A stretch of 52,509 bases of DNA from Syntrophothermus sp. DTU052 (GTDB lineage: Bacteria > Bacillota > Syntrophomonadia > Syntrophomonadales > DTU052): contig LFRU01000072.1 of assembly GCA_001512495.1 (NCBI GenBank), positions 1 through 52,509 of the forward strand. Reading direction: 5' to 3'. How positions within the stretch are numbered: the stretch's first letter is position 1; each line of letters starts with the position of its first letter. The notes beneath the pieces are model-generated. The model worked only from the letters and a program-made list of their open reading frames with translations, had not been told where the DNA came from and ran no database searches. A program made the position numbers and the translations under genes. Positions 9,108 through 18,125 of the stretch are shown in pieces.

Positions 9108-9134
9108 TTGTTAAATGATGAGGTATGGATATGA
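9108..9134 (+). CDS. Candidate 8-residue leader ORF before swrD/flbD
   Basis: TTG at 9108 follows GGGAGGGG (9096-9103) and reads eight codons, MLNDEVWI, ending in TGA that overlaps the swrD ATG at 9131 as ATGA. The strong ribosome binding site has no other obvious gene to serve. It is very short, and the start codon is weak, so this is only a candidate for translational coupling. Confidence 0.2.
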   Translation: MLNDEVWI

Positions 9135-9325
9135 TTGAGCTTACCAGATTAGGTGGACAAAAAATTGTGATAAATCTTGAGCTGATTGAGAGTCTGGAGG
9201 AGACTCCGGATACTGTGGTTACGCTTACTACCGGGAAGAAATATGTAGTGCGCGAGAAACCTTCGCAGATCATTGCGGCAGTTATACGATTCAGGAAAAA
9301 GACTAACCTGGGTGTAAAAAGTTAG
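9131..9325 (+). CDS. swrD: SwrD/FlbD-family flagellar protein
   Basis: A 64-residue protein starting MIELTRLGGQKIVINLELIE and continuing with TVVTLTTGKKYVVREKPSQI, the full FlbD/SwrD pattern. In Bacillus subtilis SwrD raises motor power and swarming; the same role is inferred here. ATG 9131 is preferred to the in-frame ATG 9125 because the family begins at this Met-Ile and GAGG at 9120-9123 is better spaced. It lies between flgE and fliL, as in Bacillus. Confidence 0.92.
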   Translation: MIELTRLGGQKIVINLELIESLEETPDTVVTLTTGKKYVVREKPSQIIAAVIRFRKKTNLGVKS

Positions 9326-9337
9326 GAGGGGTGTTAG

Positions 9338-9805
9338 GTGTCTCAAGACATCAATGGGAAATCAGGCAAATCATCAGGGTTTAGTGTCGGGCTGATTGTG
9401 TTTGGAATCGTATTGTTTATGCTGACAACCGCTGGATGCTATTTTGTGATCAAGAGTGCCCTAGCACCTCTTATGCCCCATGAGATGCAGAGTCGATCGA
9501 AATCGGATGGTTTGCTGGTTCAACTGGGCGAATTTACAGTTAATATTTCCGATGTCAGCATGTCGCGTTTTCTGAAGACTGAGATAGTTATTGAGGTAAC
9601 AGACTCCAAGATTAAGAAATCAATGGAGGAAGAGCAGCTTCCGGTGTTGCGTGATCAAATTATCAGCATACTCTCATCCAAAACGGTAGCTGATCTTGAC
9701 AGTCCGCATCGCACCGAGCTGAAGGAGGAGATCAAAACTCAGCTTAACAAACGATACCACAATGCGGTGAGTAATGTATATTTCAATTCCTTCATTATGC
9801 AGTGA
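9338..9805 (+). CDS. fliL: FliL flagellar basal-body-associated protein
   Basis: FliL is a single-pass membrane protein that forms rings around the stators and supports motor output. The 155-residue product has one membrane helix (VGLIVFGIVLFMLTTAGCYF, about residues 18-37) and an external domain with the family stretch LGEFTVNIS and KTEIVIEV, ending in a YFNSFIMQ tail close to the usual FliL C terminus. GTG 9338 follows TTAGGAGGGG with good spacing. Confidence 0.93.
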   Translation: MSQDINGKSGKSSGFSVGLIVFGIVLFMLTTAGCYFVIKSALAPLMPHEMQSRSKSDGLLVQLGEFTVNISDVSMSRFLKTEIVIEVTDSKIKKSMEEEQLPVLRDQIISILSSKTVADLDSPHRTELKEEIKTQLNKRYHNAVSNVYFNSFIMQ

Positions 9806-9862
9806 GCCCTGTGTACCTGTTCAACATCCGGCATTAAGTAATGTGAAAAAGGGGGGAACACC

Positions 9863-10858
9863 GTGAGCGAAGTTCTGACTCAAGAGGAGATTGATGCGTT
9901 ATTAGGCGCCCTAAACCGTGGGGAAGTCGATGCGGAAGAACTTAAACTGGAACAAACCAAGAAGAAGGTAAGGATATATGACTTTCGCCGCCCTAATAAG
10001 TTCTCCAAGGAGCAGATCCATACTCTGCAGGTGATATTTGAAAACTACTCCCGTTCATTGGGAACGTATTTTTCGGCGCAGCTGCGAACTCCGGTTACGG
10101 TTGATGTCCTCTCGGTAGAACAGATTACATATGACGAATTTGTACGCTCCATAAACAATCCAACCATACTGGCCATATTTTCTATTCCGCCTCTGGATGG
10201 GAATGCCATTTTGGAGATTAACCTCGATCTGGGGTTTGCCATCCTTGACCGTATGTTTGGTGGTCCGGGGGTGTCTATCGGTAAGGTGCGCGGCCTGACC
10301 GAGATTGAAGAAACGGTAATGGACAGGATCTGCGACAAGATGCTGTCTTACCTGGAGGAACCCTGGGCGACCATTGCACCGCTTAAGCCGATGTTAGAGC
10401 GTATTGACTCCAACCCGCAGTTTACCCAGATCGTATCTCCGGGAGAGATGGTGGTAATCGTGTCACTGGAGACGAGTATGGGTGAGATTATGGGAGTAAT
10501 TAATGTTTGTATTCCGTTCATCGTGCTGGAGCCGATTATTAGCAAACTCAATGTCAACTATTATTACGCCTCGTCGGTTAGACAGAAAGACCCGGGAGAT
10601 ACGAAGGCCATCCGCAACCGGCTGCAAGAGGCTGTGATTCCGGTTCGGGTTCTGTTAGGAAATACGGTGATAACAATCGCGGATCTGATCGAACTGAATG
10701 TAGGAGATGTTGTGCCCCTAGACAGGAGGATGGATGAGGAACTTGAAGTGATAATCGGCAGCAAAACCAAGTTTTATGCCAAACCGGGAACATTCAGCAA
10801 CCGGATAGCAGTGCAGATTACCCGGGTAGTTGAGGAAGGAGTTGACGAGGATGAATAA
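9863..10858 (+). CDS. fliM: FliM flagellar motor switch protein
   Basis: FliM is the C-ring subunit that binds phosphorylated CheY and sets rotation direction. The 331-residue product opens with the CheY-binding peptide LTQEEIDALLGAL, continues with the CheC-like middle domain (FRRPNKFSKEQIHTLQVIFE, NYSRSLGTYFSAQLR), and ends with a SpoA/FliN-type domain (IPVRVLLGNTVITIADLIEL). GTG 9863 follows AAAAAGGGGGGAA. It overlaps fliY by 8 bases, and both products belong to the same ring. Confidence 0.97.
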   Translation: MSEVLTQEEIDALLGALNRGEVDAEELKLEQTKKKVRIYDFRRPNKFSKEQIHTLQVIFENYSRSLGTYFSAQLRTPVTVDVLSVEQITYDEFVRSINNPTILAIFSIPPLDGNAILEINLDLGFAILDRMFGGPGVSIGKVRGLTEIEETVMDRICDKMLSYLEEPWATIAPLKPMLERIDSNPQFTQIVSPGEMVVIVSLETSMGEIMGVINVCIPFIVLEPIISKLNVNYYYASSVRQKDPGDTKAIRNRLQEAVIPVRVLLGNTVITIADLIELNVGDVVPLDRRMDEELEVIIGSKTKFYAKPGTFSNRIAVQITRVVEEGVDEDE

Positions 10859-12035
10859 CGGTATATTGTCCCAGGAAGAAATTGATGCTCTTTTGAAGGG
10901 TCAGGGCCAATCAGAGCCTGCCGAATCGGGGCATGAATTGACTGAAACCGAGGAAGATACGCTGGGCGAAGTAGGGAATATCTGCATGGGAACTTCGGCG
11001 ACCACCCTGTCAACTCTGCTGGGCAAGAAGGTTCGTATAACCACCCCCCGTATACGATATACCTCCCGCAGTAAATTGTGCAGCGAATATCCCATGCCGT
11101 TTCTGGTGGTCGAGGTTCAATATCGTGAGGGGTTAAAGGGTACCAACTTGCTGGTGATCAAGAATGATGACGCCAGCATAATTGCCGACCTCATGATGGG
11201 GGGGAGTGGAAACGTCGGCGAGTTAAATGAGTTGGGTTTAAGCGCGGTAAGCGAGGCCATGAATCAGATGATGGGTTCGGCCACCACCAGTATGTCATCC
11301 ATGTTTAATCAGCGCATTGATATCTATCCTCCGAAGCTGGCCATGGTTGATTTTGGGAGTAATGAAGCCGAGGTCGTACTTGACAGTGAGTACGATAACC
11401 TGGTTCAAATATCCTTCAAAATGGAGATTGAAGGTTTGCTGGACAGCGAAATCATGCAGCTTATCCCCATAAACTATGCTCGGGAAATGGTTGCAACGCT
11501 GATGAACAATATGACGACTTCAGGAGACGCGGTTGTTGATAATTTGACAACCGAACCCCTCGAAGTTCACGAAATCATCAATGGTGGTGAGACCAAAATG
11601 GAAGCTACTGACAGTGCTGTTTTTCCGAGAAGCCAGGCATACGATGCCAGTATGCCCACGAAGCCCGTACATTCGCCGCGGTTAGAGGAGAACCGAAACG
11701 GAATAAAGAATGGGCATGTTCCAGTTCGTCCCGTTCAATTTGCCGGCCTGGATGAAACCGAACATCACCAGGAGGTGAGAAATATCGATATTATTCTTGA
11801 TGTTCCCCTTGACATAAGTGTTGAACTGGGGAAAACCAAAAAGAGCATTAAAGAAATACTGGAACTGGGTCCTGGCTCTATAGTCCAGTTGGACAGGCTG
11901 GCTGGTGAGCCCGTCGACCTGCTGGTTAACGGCAAGCTGATCGCCAAGGGTGAGGTGGTGGTGATTGACGAGAGTTACGGTATTCGCATATCAGCCATCA
12001 TTAGTCCGATGGATCGAATGACAAAACTACAGTAG
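10851..12035 (+). CDS. fliY: FliY switch protein with CheC-type phosphatase motifs
   Basis: FliY replaces FliN in Firmicutes and also dephosphorylates CheY-P. The 394-residue product starts with a FliM-like peptide (LSQEEIDALL). It then has a CheC-like domain with both phosphatase motifs of the D/S-x3-E-x2-N form (DTLGEVGN and SAVSEAMN), a polar linker (about 230-300), and a C-terminal SpoA/FliN domain (LDVPLDISVELGKTKKSIKE to the end). ATG 10851 is chosen: it is directly preceded by GACGAGG and matches the family N terminus. An upstream in-frame start at 10830 lies inside fliM and has no support. Confidence 0.96.
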   Translation: MNNGILSQEEIDALLKGQGQSEPAESGHELTETEEDTLGEVGNICMGTSATTLSTLLGKKVRITTPRIRYTSRSKLCSEYPMPFLVVEVQYREGLKGTNLLVIKNDDASIIADLMMGGSGNVGELNELGLSAVSEAMNQMMGSATTSMSSMFNQRIDIYPPKLAMVDFGSNEAEVVLDSEYDNLVQISFKMEIEGLLDSEIMQLIPINYAREMVATLMNNMTTSGDAVVDNLTTEPLEVHEIINGGETKMEATDSAVFPRSQAYDASMPTKPVHSPRLEENRNGIKNGHVPVRPVQFAGLDETEHHQEVRNIDIILDVPLDISVELGKTKKSIKEILELGPGSIVQLDRLAGEPVDLLVNGKLIAKGEVVVIDESYGIRISAIISPMDRMTKLQ

Positions 12036-12049
12036 ATGGGGAGGGTAAA

Positions 12050-12412
12050 ATGAGTAAGACAATACTGGTTGTTGATGATGCAGCATTTATGAGAATGATG
12101 ATCAAGGACATATTGACAAAAAACGGGTATTCGGTTGTGGGTGAAGCCGATAACGGTCTGAATGCTATTGATAAATATGAAGAATTGAAGCCGGATCTGG
12201 TTACCATGGACATAACCATGCCGGAGATGGACGGGATAACCGCAGTTAAAGAAATTAGAAAGAGAAACCCCAATGCGCGAATCATAATGTGCAGTGCGAT
12301 GGGGCAACAGGCTATGGTTATCGATGCAATACAGGCCGGCGCCCGGGACTTTGTTGTCAAGCCATTTCAACCGGATCGGGTACTTGAAGCTGTTGCTAAA
12401 GCTGTAAGCTGA
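12050..12412 (+). CDS. cheY: CheY chemotaxis response regulator
   Basis: A single receiver domain of 120 residues. Visible are the acidic pocket (VVDDAAF, Asp9/Asp10), the phosphorylated Asp54 in LVTMDITMPEMDG, the conserved Ser82 (IIMCSAMG) and Lys104 (VVKPFQ). CheA phosphorylates it; CheY-P binds FliM and FliY, encoded just upstream. CheC and FliY in this locus are the expected phosphatases. No output domain is present, so it is a motor-signalling regulator. Confidence 0.96.
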   Translation: MSKTILVVDDAAFMRMMIKDILTKNGYSVVGEADNGLNAIDKYEELKPDLVTMDITMPEMDGITAVKEIRKRNPNARIIMCSAMGQQAMVIDAIQAGARDFVVKPFQPDRVLEAVAKAVS

Positions 12413-13053
12413 TGAAACCACAGACGTTGAGGATGGTAAGAATCATAGCCGGTATTGTTCTGATTTCTTTATGTTTATTGTTTCTGGACGGCGGGGCTCA
12501 AGCACTTCCTGTGGAGTCAGAGCAACAGGAGGTGCAGTTGAACTACCAGGAACAACAGAAACTGGAGACTCCCGGTGTTTTCTGGATGATAGTTCAGACA
12601 ATATTGGCACTGTGTTTTGTCCTGATCCTTGCCTGGGGAATGTTCCGCATATTTGGTCGAAACATGCGCAGCCGCATGCAGGGCAGGTATATGAGGGTGC
12701 TTGATGAGATTAGTTTGGGACCAAATCGCGGAATAGTTGTAGTCGAGGTTGGTGGGAAGGCTTTTATAATCGGAATAACCGATCACCAGATTTCAATGCT
12801 GGGGGAATTGAACGATGCCAGGGTTATTGAAGATATGATAATGACCTCCATGGAGGATACATATGGATCTCAGGCGACTCCGGCCACCGCCTGGAAGTAT
12901 GTTAAAGAAAAGCTGGCAGGAGTACCGGCGGAAAAACAAGCTCCCAGGTTCGACACCATGGTCGACTGGAAAATGCAAGCTCTAGAACGAATGTCCCACC
13001 GCATAAGAAAATTGGATAAGGGCAGCCTCCGAGACGATGATGATAACAGGTGA
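12412..13053 (+). CDS. fliO: FliO/FliZ flagellar biosynthesis protein
   Basis: FliO is a small membrane protein that helps the FliP ring assemble. The 213-residue product has an N-terminal signal-like helix (IAGIVLISLCLLFLDGGAQA), a short Glu/Gln-rich external stretch, a membrane helix (FWMIVQTILALCFVLILAWG), and the cytoplasmic FliO domain with MRVLDEISLGPNRGIVVVEV and VGGKAFIIGITDHQISMLGE. Its start overlaps the cheY stop by one base. Position directly before fliP supports the call. Confidence 0.9.
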   Translation: MKPQTLRMVRIIAGIVLISLCLLFLDGGAQALPVESEQQEVQLNYQEQQKLETPGVFWMIVQTILALCFVLILAWGMFRIFGRNMRSRMQGRYMRVLDEISLGPNRGIVVVEVGGKAFIIGITDHQISMLGELNDARVIEDMIMTSMEDTYGSQATPATAWKYVKEKLAGVPAEKQAPRFDTMVDWKMQALERMSHRIRKLDKGSLRDDDDNR

Positions 13054-13057
13054 AAAA

Positions 13058-13843
13058 ATGAGGGGACGTAAACGGCGGGGACTCACGGGTAAAATCGTAA
13101 TAGGAATTGCAGTCATCATATTGCTGGTTGGGGTTATCACCTCACCTTTACATGCCCAGCCTTTCCAACTGCCTGACATTAGTCTGTCGGTAGAAGGCGG
13201 GACTGGAGAACCGGAGAGCGTATCCCGAACTCTGCAGTTGCTGGCATTATTGACGGTTCTAACTCTGGCTCCGGCAATACTGATACTGCTCACTTCTTTT
13301 ACCCGGGTTATAGTAGTCCTGTCCTTTTTACGCAGTGCTCTGGCTACTCAGCAGATGCCTCCCAACCAGGTACTGATCGGGCTGGCATTGTTCCTGACCT
13401 TTTTTGTTATGGCCCCTACCTGGAAAGAGATAAACACCAATGCGCTACAGCCGTACATGCAGGGGGAAATGGGTTATGAGGAGGCTTTTGAAACAGCCAT
13501 GGGCCCGGTGAGAGCATTCATGTTTAGACAGACCCGGGAAAAGGACCTGGCCCTATTTGTTGAACTCTCTGATATTGAACGCCCTCAAACCTACAGTGAT
13601 ATACCCAACTATGTTTTGATACCGTCGTTTATCATCAGCGAACTGAAAACGGCCTTTCAAATTGGTTTTATGCTATATGTTCCGTTCCTGGTTATCGACA
13701 TGATTGTGTCCAGCGCGCTTATGTCCATGGGAATGCTGATGCTGCCGCCAATGATGATATCGCTGCCGTTTAAGGTGCTCTTGTTTGTACTGGTAGACGG
13801 CTGGAACCTGGTGATTCAATCGCTGATCTTGAGCTTCAGGTAG
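13058..13843 (+). CDS. fliP: FliP flagellar export gate protein
   Basis: FliP forms the pentameric core of the flagellar export gate. After a cleavable signal sequence (IVIGIAVIILLVGVITSPLHA) the 261-residue protein shows the family blocks LTSFTRVIVVLSFLRSALAT, MPPNQVLIGLALFLTFFVMA and YVPFLVIDMIVSSALMSMGM. ATG 13058 is chosen because AGGTGA at 13048-13053 is correctly spaced. ATG 13037 and 13040 lie inside the end of fliO without a good ribosome binding site. FliP, FliQ and FliR follow each other, as in most species. Confidence 0.96.
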   Translation: MRGRKRRGLTGKIVIGIAVIILLVGVITSPLHAQPFQLPDISLSVEGGTGEPESVSRTLQLLALLTVLTLAPAILILLTSFTRVIVVLSFLRSALATQQMPPNQVLIGLALFLTFFVMAPTWKEINTNALQPYMQGEMGYEEAFETAMGPVRAFMFRQTREKDLALFVELSDIERPQTYSDIPNYVLIPSFIISELKTAFQIGFMLYVPFLVIDMIVSSALMSMGMLMLPPMMISLPFKVLLFVLVDGWNLVIQSLILSFR

Positions 13844-13852
13844 GTGCTGTTT

Positions 13853-14128
13853 GTGTACGATAATACAGTCTTGAGTATAGCCAAGGAGGCCATATGGACA
13901 GCCATACTGGTCTCGGCTCCCATACTGGGCGGAAGCCTGTTGATTGGATTGTTGGTCAGCGTCCTGCAGGCTACGACTCAGATTCAGGAACAGACCTTGA
14001 CCTTTATTCCGAAGATAATTGTGGTATTTCTTGTTTTGGTTTTTTTCGGACCGTGGATGCTAAACATCATGGTAGGATTTACCAACAACCTGTTTATAGG
14101 CATACCAGAACTTATTTCATTCCGGTAG
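13853..14128 (+). CDS. fliQ: FliQ flagellar export gate protein
   Basis: FliQ is a two-helix membrane protein of the export gate. The 91-residue product has VLSIAKEAIWTAILVSAPIL followed by LLVSVLQATTQIQEQTLTF, both family hallmarks, and a second helix IIVVFLVLVFFGPWMLNIMV. GTG 13853 is preferred over GTG 13844 because AGGTAGGTG at 13838-13846 provides the ribosome binding site and the family is about 90 residues long. Confidence 0.95.
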   Translation: MYDNTVLSIAKEAIWTAILVSAPILGGSLLIGLLVSVLQATTQIQEQTLTFIPKIIVVFLVLVFFGPWMLNIMVGFTNNLFIGIPELISFR

Positions 14129-14137
14129 GAGGTTATC

Positions 14138-14902
14138 ATGGCTCTTGGCTGGGAGGGGTTTTTACTGGTAATCGGCCGGATATCGGGGCTTTTTATCAGC
14201 AGTCCGGTTCTCAGTGCCCGTCAAATCCCGATTCAGGTTAAAGTCCTTTTGATAGTAATGCTTAGCGGGATGGTAGCCGTTGTTACCCCTCTAACATCCG
14301 CAGTTCCAATAACCCATTCCGCGATGTTTATAACCGCCCTGGCGGTTGAGATATTTATCGGCTATACCCTGGGATTTGTGGCTTATGTGCTTTTTGCCGG
14401 GATCCAACTGGCCGGGCAGCTCATGGATATGCAGATGGGGTTTGGACTGGTTAACGTAATCGATCCCCAGTCAGGAACTCAGGTTCCGTTAATCGGCAAT
14501 TTTAATTACCTGGTTGCTATCATCATCTTTCTAAGCATTAATGGACACCATTATCTGCTGCAGGCCTTAAGTAACAGTTATCAAATGATACCGGTACTAG
14601 GAGCCAGCTTCAATGGACAAATCCTGGAATATTTAATGCAACTGGGTGCTCATATGTTTGTAATCGGGCTTAAGCTGGCCGTGCCGGTAGTAGCAGCGTT
14701 ATTCATGGCCGATTTGGCCCTGGGATTTATCGCCCGCACCGTACCCCAGATGAATGTCTTTGTGGTTGGGCTGCCGTTCAAAATTGGAGCCGGCCTGGTG
14801 ATGGTGCTACTGACTCTGCCGATATTTATATGGTTCACCCAGATTCTGATGGACAGGTTCTTTGGTTATCTGGACGGCCTAATTATTCTTCTCGGGAAGT
14901 GA
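14138..14902 (+). CDS. fliR: FliR flagellar export gate protein
   Basis: FliR is the single-copy gate subunit that packs against FliP, FliQ and FlhB. The 254-residue product has about six hydrophobic segments and the family stretches SGLFISSPVLSARQIPIQVK, EIFIGYTLGFVAYVLFAGIQ and LAGQLMDMQMGFGLVNVIDP. It follows fliQ by nine bases with AGGAGG before the ATG. Confidence 0.96.
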   Translation: MALGWEGFLLVIGRISGLFISSPVLSARQIPIQVKVLLIVMLSGMVAVVTPLTSAVPITHSAMFITALAVEIFIGYTLGFVAYVLFAGIQLAGQLMDMQMGFGLVNVIDPQSGTQVPLIGNFNYLVAIIIFLSINGHHYLLQALSNSYQMIPVLGASFNGQILEYLMQLGAHMFVIGLKLAVPVVAALFMADLALGFIARTVPQMNVFVVGLPFKIGAGLVMVLLTLPIFIWFTQILMDRFFGYLDGLIILLGK

Positions 14903-14906
14903 GATT

Positions 14907-15992
14907 TTGCCGGAGCTGGTTTTCCTGGACCTGCAGCTGTTTGCAGGGGAAAAAACCGAAAAGGCGACCCCGCGGAAACGGCAGAAGGCCAGAGAAAAAG
15001 GTCAGGTATTCCGGAGCAACGATTTGAATTCCGCTTTAATTGTTATTGCCGTGTTTGCAGTAATATTTTTTGGTTTTTCCTATATGCTGGAATCAATGCA
15101 GGGCTTTACCCGCGAGTACCTGAGTGGCCGCTGGATACAGGATTTTACCATGGTGACTGCTCGGACAATCCTGCTGGAATCGATTTATGTGCTGTCCAGA
15201 ATCATAGTTCCTATTCTCGCGGTTGCTACCCTGGCAGGTTTGGTCGGCAATCTTATGCAGGTGGGCTTTCTGTTTTCCACTGAACCTCTAACCATAAAGC
15301 TGGAACGCTTAAATCCGATAGAGGGACTTAAAAGGATTTTCTCCAAGCGGGCGATGGTGGAGTTTATTAAATCTGTATTAAAGCTGACCTTGACTGCCGG
15401 CATTGTTTTTCACGTGATCTCGAAAAACATCAGTCTTTTCCCGCTGATGATGGATATGGAGATCGCACAATCAGTAAAAAACCTCTTAAACCTGATCTTT
15501 GAAATGGCCATGAAAATTGGAATTGCGCTTTTCGCCCTTGGAGTCCTGGATTATTTGTATCAGCGCTGGGAGCATGAAAAAAGCCTTAAAATGACCAAGC
15601 ATGAAGTGAAGGAAGAGCATAAACAGATGGAAGGTGATCCCCAGATAAGGGCTCGCCAGCGGCAGAGGCAGCGGGAGATGGCCATGAGAAGAATGATGGC
15701 TGAAGTTCCCAAGGCTGATGTGGTTATAACCAACCCAACTCATTATGCTATCGCCTTACGGTATGAGGCTGAATATATGGATGCTCCAATGGTGGTGGCC
15801 AAGGGAGTGGATTTTATGGCCCAAAGGATCAAAAAAGTAGCCCGGGAAAGTGGGGTGACGATAGTCGAAAACCAGGAACTGGCCAGAAACCTTTATTATA
15901 TCTGTGACCTGGGTGATGTTATCCCCGAAAACCTTTATCAAGCGGTGGCCCAGGTCCTGGCTTTCGTCTATCGCCAAAAACAAGTTCAATAA
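14907..15992 (+). CDS. flhB: FlhB export gate protein with self-cleaving NPTH motif
   Basis: FlhB sits at the export gate and switches substrate class after self-cleavage between Asn and Pro. The 361-residue product opens with FAGEKTEKATPRKRQKAREK, has four membrane helices (about residues 42-215), and carries NPTH at 276-279 in VVITNPTHYAIALRYE, so cleavage should be intact. The start is TTG 14907 after GGGAAGTGAG (14893-14902). FlhB works with FliK, encoded upstream, to set hook length. Confidence 0.96.
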   Translation: MPELVFLDLQLFAGEKTEKATPRKRQKAREKGQVFRSNDLNSALIVIAVFAVIFFGFSYMLESMQGFTREYLSGRWIQDFTMVTARTILLESIYVLSRIIVPILAVATLAGLVGNLMQVGFLFSTEPLTIKLERLNPIEGLKRIFSKRAMVEFIKSVLKLTLTAGIVFHVISKNISLFPLMMDMEIAQSVKNLLNLIFEMAMKIGIALFALGVLDYLYQRWEHEKSLKMTKHEVKEEHKQMEGDPQIRARQRQRQREMAMRRMMAEVPKADVVITNPTHYAIALRYEAEYMDAPMVVAKGVDFMAQRIKKVARESGVTIVENQELARNLYYICDLGDVIPENLYQAVAQVLAFVYRQKQVQ

Positions 15993-16058
15993 TTACCTTG
16001 TGTATCACGGTATGGTTGAACTGCGGCTAGATTTAGACTGGGGAATACGAGGTGGATT

Positions 16059-18125
16059 ATGGATACGGCTCCCGGTACAACGTTGAATCGAATGATTGCC
16101 AATTCAGATGTCCTGATCTCAATTGGGGTGATCTGTGTGGTAATGATGATGATTATTCCCATACCCAAAGAGGTTCTGGACATATTCTTAACCTTTAACA
16201 TTGGTTTTGCCCTGGTAATTCTGCTGGTGTCAATGTTTATTCAGGATGCACTGGAATTCTCCGTATTTCCTTCACTGCTCCTGATAACCACAATATTGAG
16301 GTTATCCATGAACGTATCGGCTACCAGGCTTATCCTGGGAGAGGCGGATGCGGGAGAGGTGATTCACGCCTTTGGCACTTTCGTGGTCAAAGGTGACATA
16401 GTTGTAGGTTTTGTTATCTTCCTTATCCTGGTCGTTATCCAGTTCATAGTCATAACCAAGGGAGCAGAAAGGGTATCAGAAGTAGCGGCGCGCTTTACCC
16501 TTGATGCCATGCCGGGCAAACAAATGGCTATCGATGCCGACTTGAACGCCGGGATGATCGATGAGGGTGAGGCCCGCAGGCGGCGACGCGAGATCCAGCG
16601 GGAAGCTGACTTTTATGGAGCCATGGATGGGGCCAGCAAATTTGTAAAAGGTGATGCCATAGCCGGAATCGTTATTATTCTTATCAATATCATCGGCGGC
16701 CTTATAATCGGAGTGGTGGAAAAGGGATTTACTCTTAGCGAAGCTGCCCAGCGATACACCGTCCTTACGGTAGGGGACGGCCTGGTAACCCAGATACCGG
16801 CCCTGCTGATATCAACCGGAGTGGGTATAGTAGTCACGCGCTCCGCTTCCGAGTTGAATCTGGGGCAGGAGATTACCAGGCAGGTTCTGGCTCAGCCTCG
16901 AATTCTGGCCATTGCCGCCACGGTTCTTATTATGTTCGGTCTGATAGGACTCCCGAAAATGCCAATGTTTATTATGGCCGGACTCTTGATGTCCCTCGCC
17001 TTGATCTACCGCCGGGGAACAGCGGTTACTGAAGAGACATCCCCCGAGGAAGCCCAGCAGGAAGTGGCGGAGATAAGGCGGCCGGAAAATGTGATGGAGC
17101 TGCTGCATATCGAAAAGATGGAACTGGAGATCGGGTACACTCTAATTCCCCTGGTGGATGCGGACCAGGGTGGGGATCTGCTGGATCGCATTATTATGAT
17201 CAGACGGCAGTCGGCGGTTGAACTGGGATTTATTGTCCCCCCTATCCGGATCAGGGATAATATGCAGTTGAAACCCAACCAGTATGCAATCAAGATTAAG
17301 GGTTTGGAGATAGCCCGGGGCGAACTGGCAGTTGACTCTTATCTGGTCATAGGACCCGGGATTGAGGATGACAGGGAACTGCATGGAATTGATACGGTCG
17401 AGCCGGCCTTTAAGCTGCCGGCCAAGTGGGTTGATGTCCAGGGAAGAGAGATTGCCGAAGCCAAAGGCTATACGGTAGTTGATCCCCCATCAGTCATTGC
17501 TACCCACCTGACCCAGATAATAAAAGAGCGCGCTCATGAACTGCTGGGCCGGCAAGAGGTTCAAAGCATGATCGACTACATCAAGGAACAAAACCCGGCG
17601 GTAGTGCAGGAATTAATCCCGGATCTGGCGTCTATCGGCGATATCCAGCGTGTATTGTGCAATCTCTTACAGGAACGGATACCAATACGCGATTTAGCGA
17701 CCATTCTCGAAGCTATGGCGGATTATGCCCGGTTAACAAGAGACCCGGATATTTTGACCGAATATGTAAGGCAGGCCTTGAAACGACATATTACCAAAAA
17801 GTATGCCGACGAGGACGGCCGGATAAGTGTAGTAACCATGGATCCCTCGTTGGAAGAATACCTGAGAGAATCTCTGCAGCCAAGTGATTTCGGTTCCTAC
17901 CTGGTGGTTGATCCGGCCCGGGCCCAGAATATGGTGCAGCAGATCAACCGCCATTTGGAAGACATGGCGGCCCAGGGAAGGAATATCGCCATACTCTGTG
18001 CTCCCATACTGCGAATCTATCTTAGAAAGCTCCTGGATAAGTTCATTCCTGGGATTGTGGTGATTTCTTATAACGAGATAGAAGCCAGTGTTGAGCTTGA
18101 TATAGTGGGGATGATTTCTGCATGA
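16059..18125 (+). CDS. flhA: FlhA flagellar export gate protein
   Basis: FlhA is the nonameric export-gate protein with an eight-helix membrane part and a large cytoplasmic ring that docks export chaperones. In the 688-residue product, membrane helices occupy about residues 20-320. The conserved cytoplasmic loop between helices includes VSEVAARFTLDAMPGKQMAI and DADLNAGMIDEGEARRRRRE. The C-terminal domain follows, including SYNEIEASVELDIVGM. GAGGTGG precedes ATG 16059. The 66 bases after flhB show no clear promoter or terminator. Confidence 0.97.
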   Translation: MDTAPGTTLNRMIANSDVLISIGVICVVMMMIIPIPKEVLDIFLTFNIGFALVILLVSMFIQDALEFSVFPSLLLITTILRLSMNVSATRLILGEADAGEVIHAFGTFVVKGDIVVGFVIFLILVVIQFIVITKGAERVSEVAARFTLDAMPGKQMAIDADLNAGMIDEGEARRRRREIQREADFYGAMDGASKFVKGDAIAGIVIILINIIGGLIIGVVEKGFTLSEAAQRYTVLTVGDGLVTQIPALLISTGVGIVVTRSASELNLGQEITRQVLAQPRILAIAATVLIMFGLIGLPKMPMFIMAGLLMSLALIYRRGTAVTEETSPEEAQQEVAEIRRPENVMELLHIEKMELEIGYTLIPLVDADQGGDLLDRIIMIRRQSAVELGFIVPPIRIRDNMQLKPNQYAIKIKGLEIARGELAVDSYLVIGPGIEDDRELHGIDTVEPAFKLPAKWVDVQGREIAEAKGYTVVDPPSVIATHLTQIIKERAHELLGRQEVQSMIDYIKEQNPAVVQELIPDLASIGDIQRVLCNLLQERIPIRDLATILEAMADYARLTRDPDILTEYVRQALKRHITKKYADEDGRISVVTMDPSLEEYLRESLQPSDFGSYLVVDPARAQNMVQQINRHLEDMAAQGRNIAILCAPILRIYLRKLLDKFIPGIVVISYNEIEASVELDIVGMISA

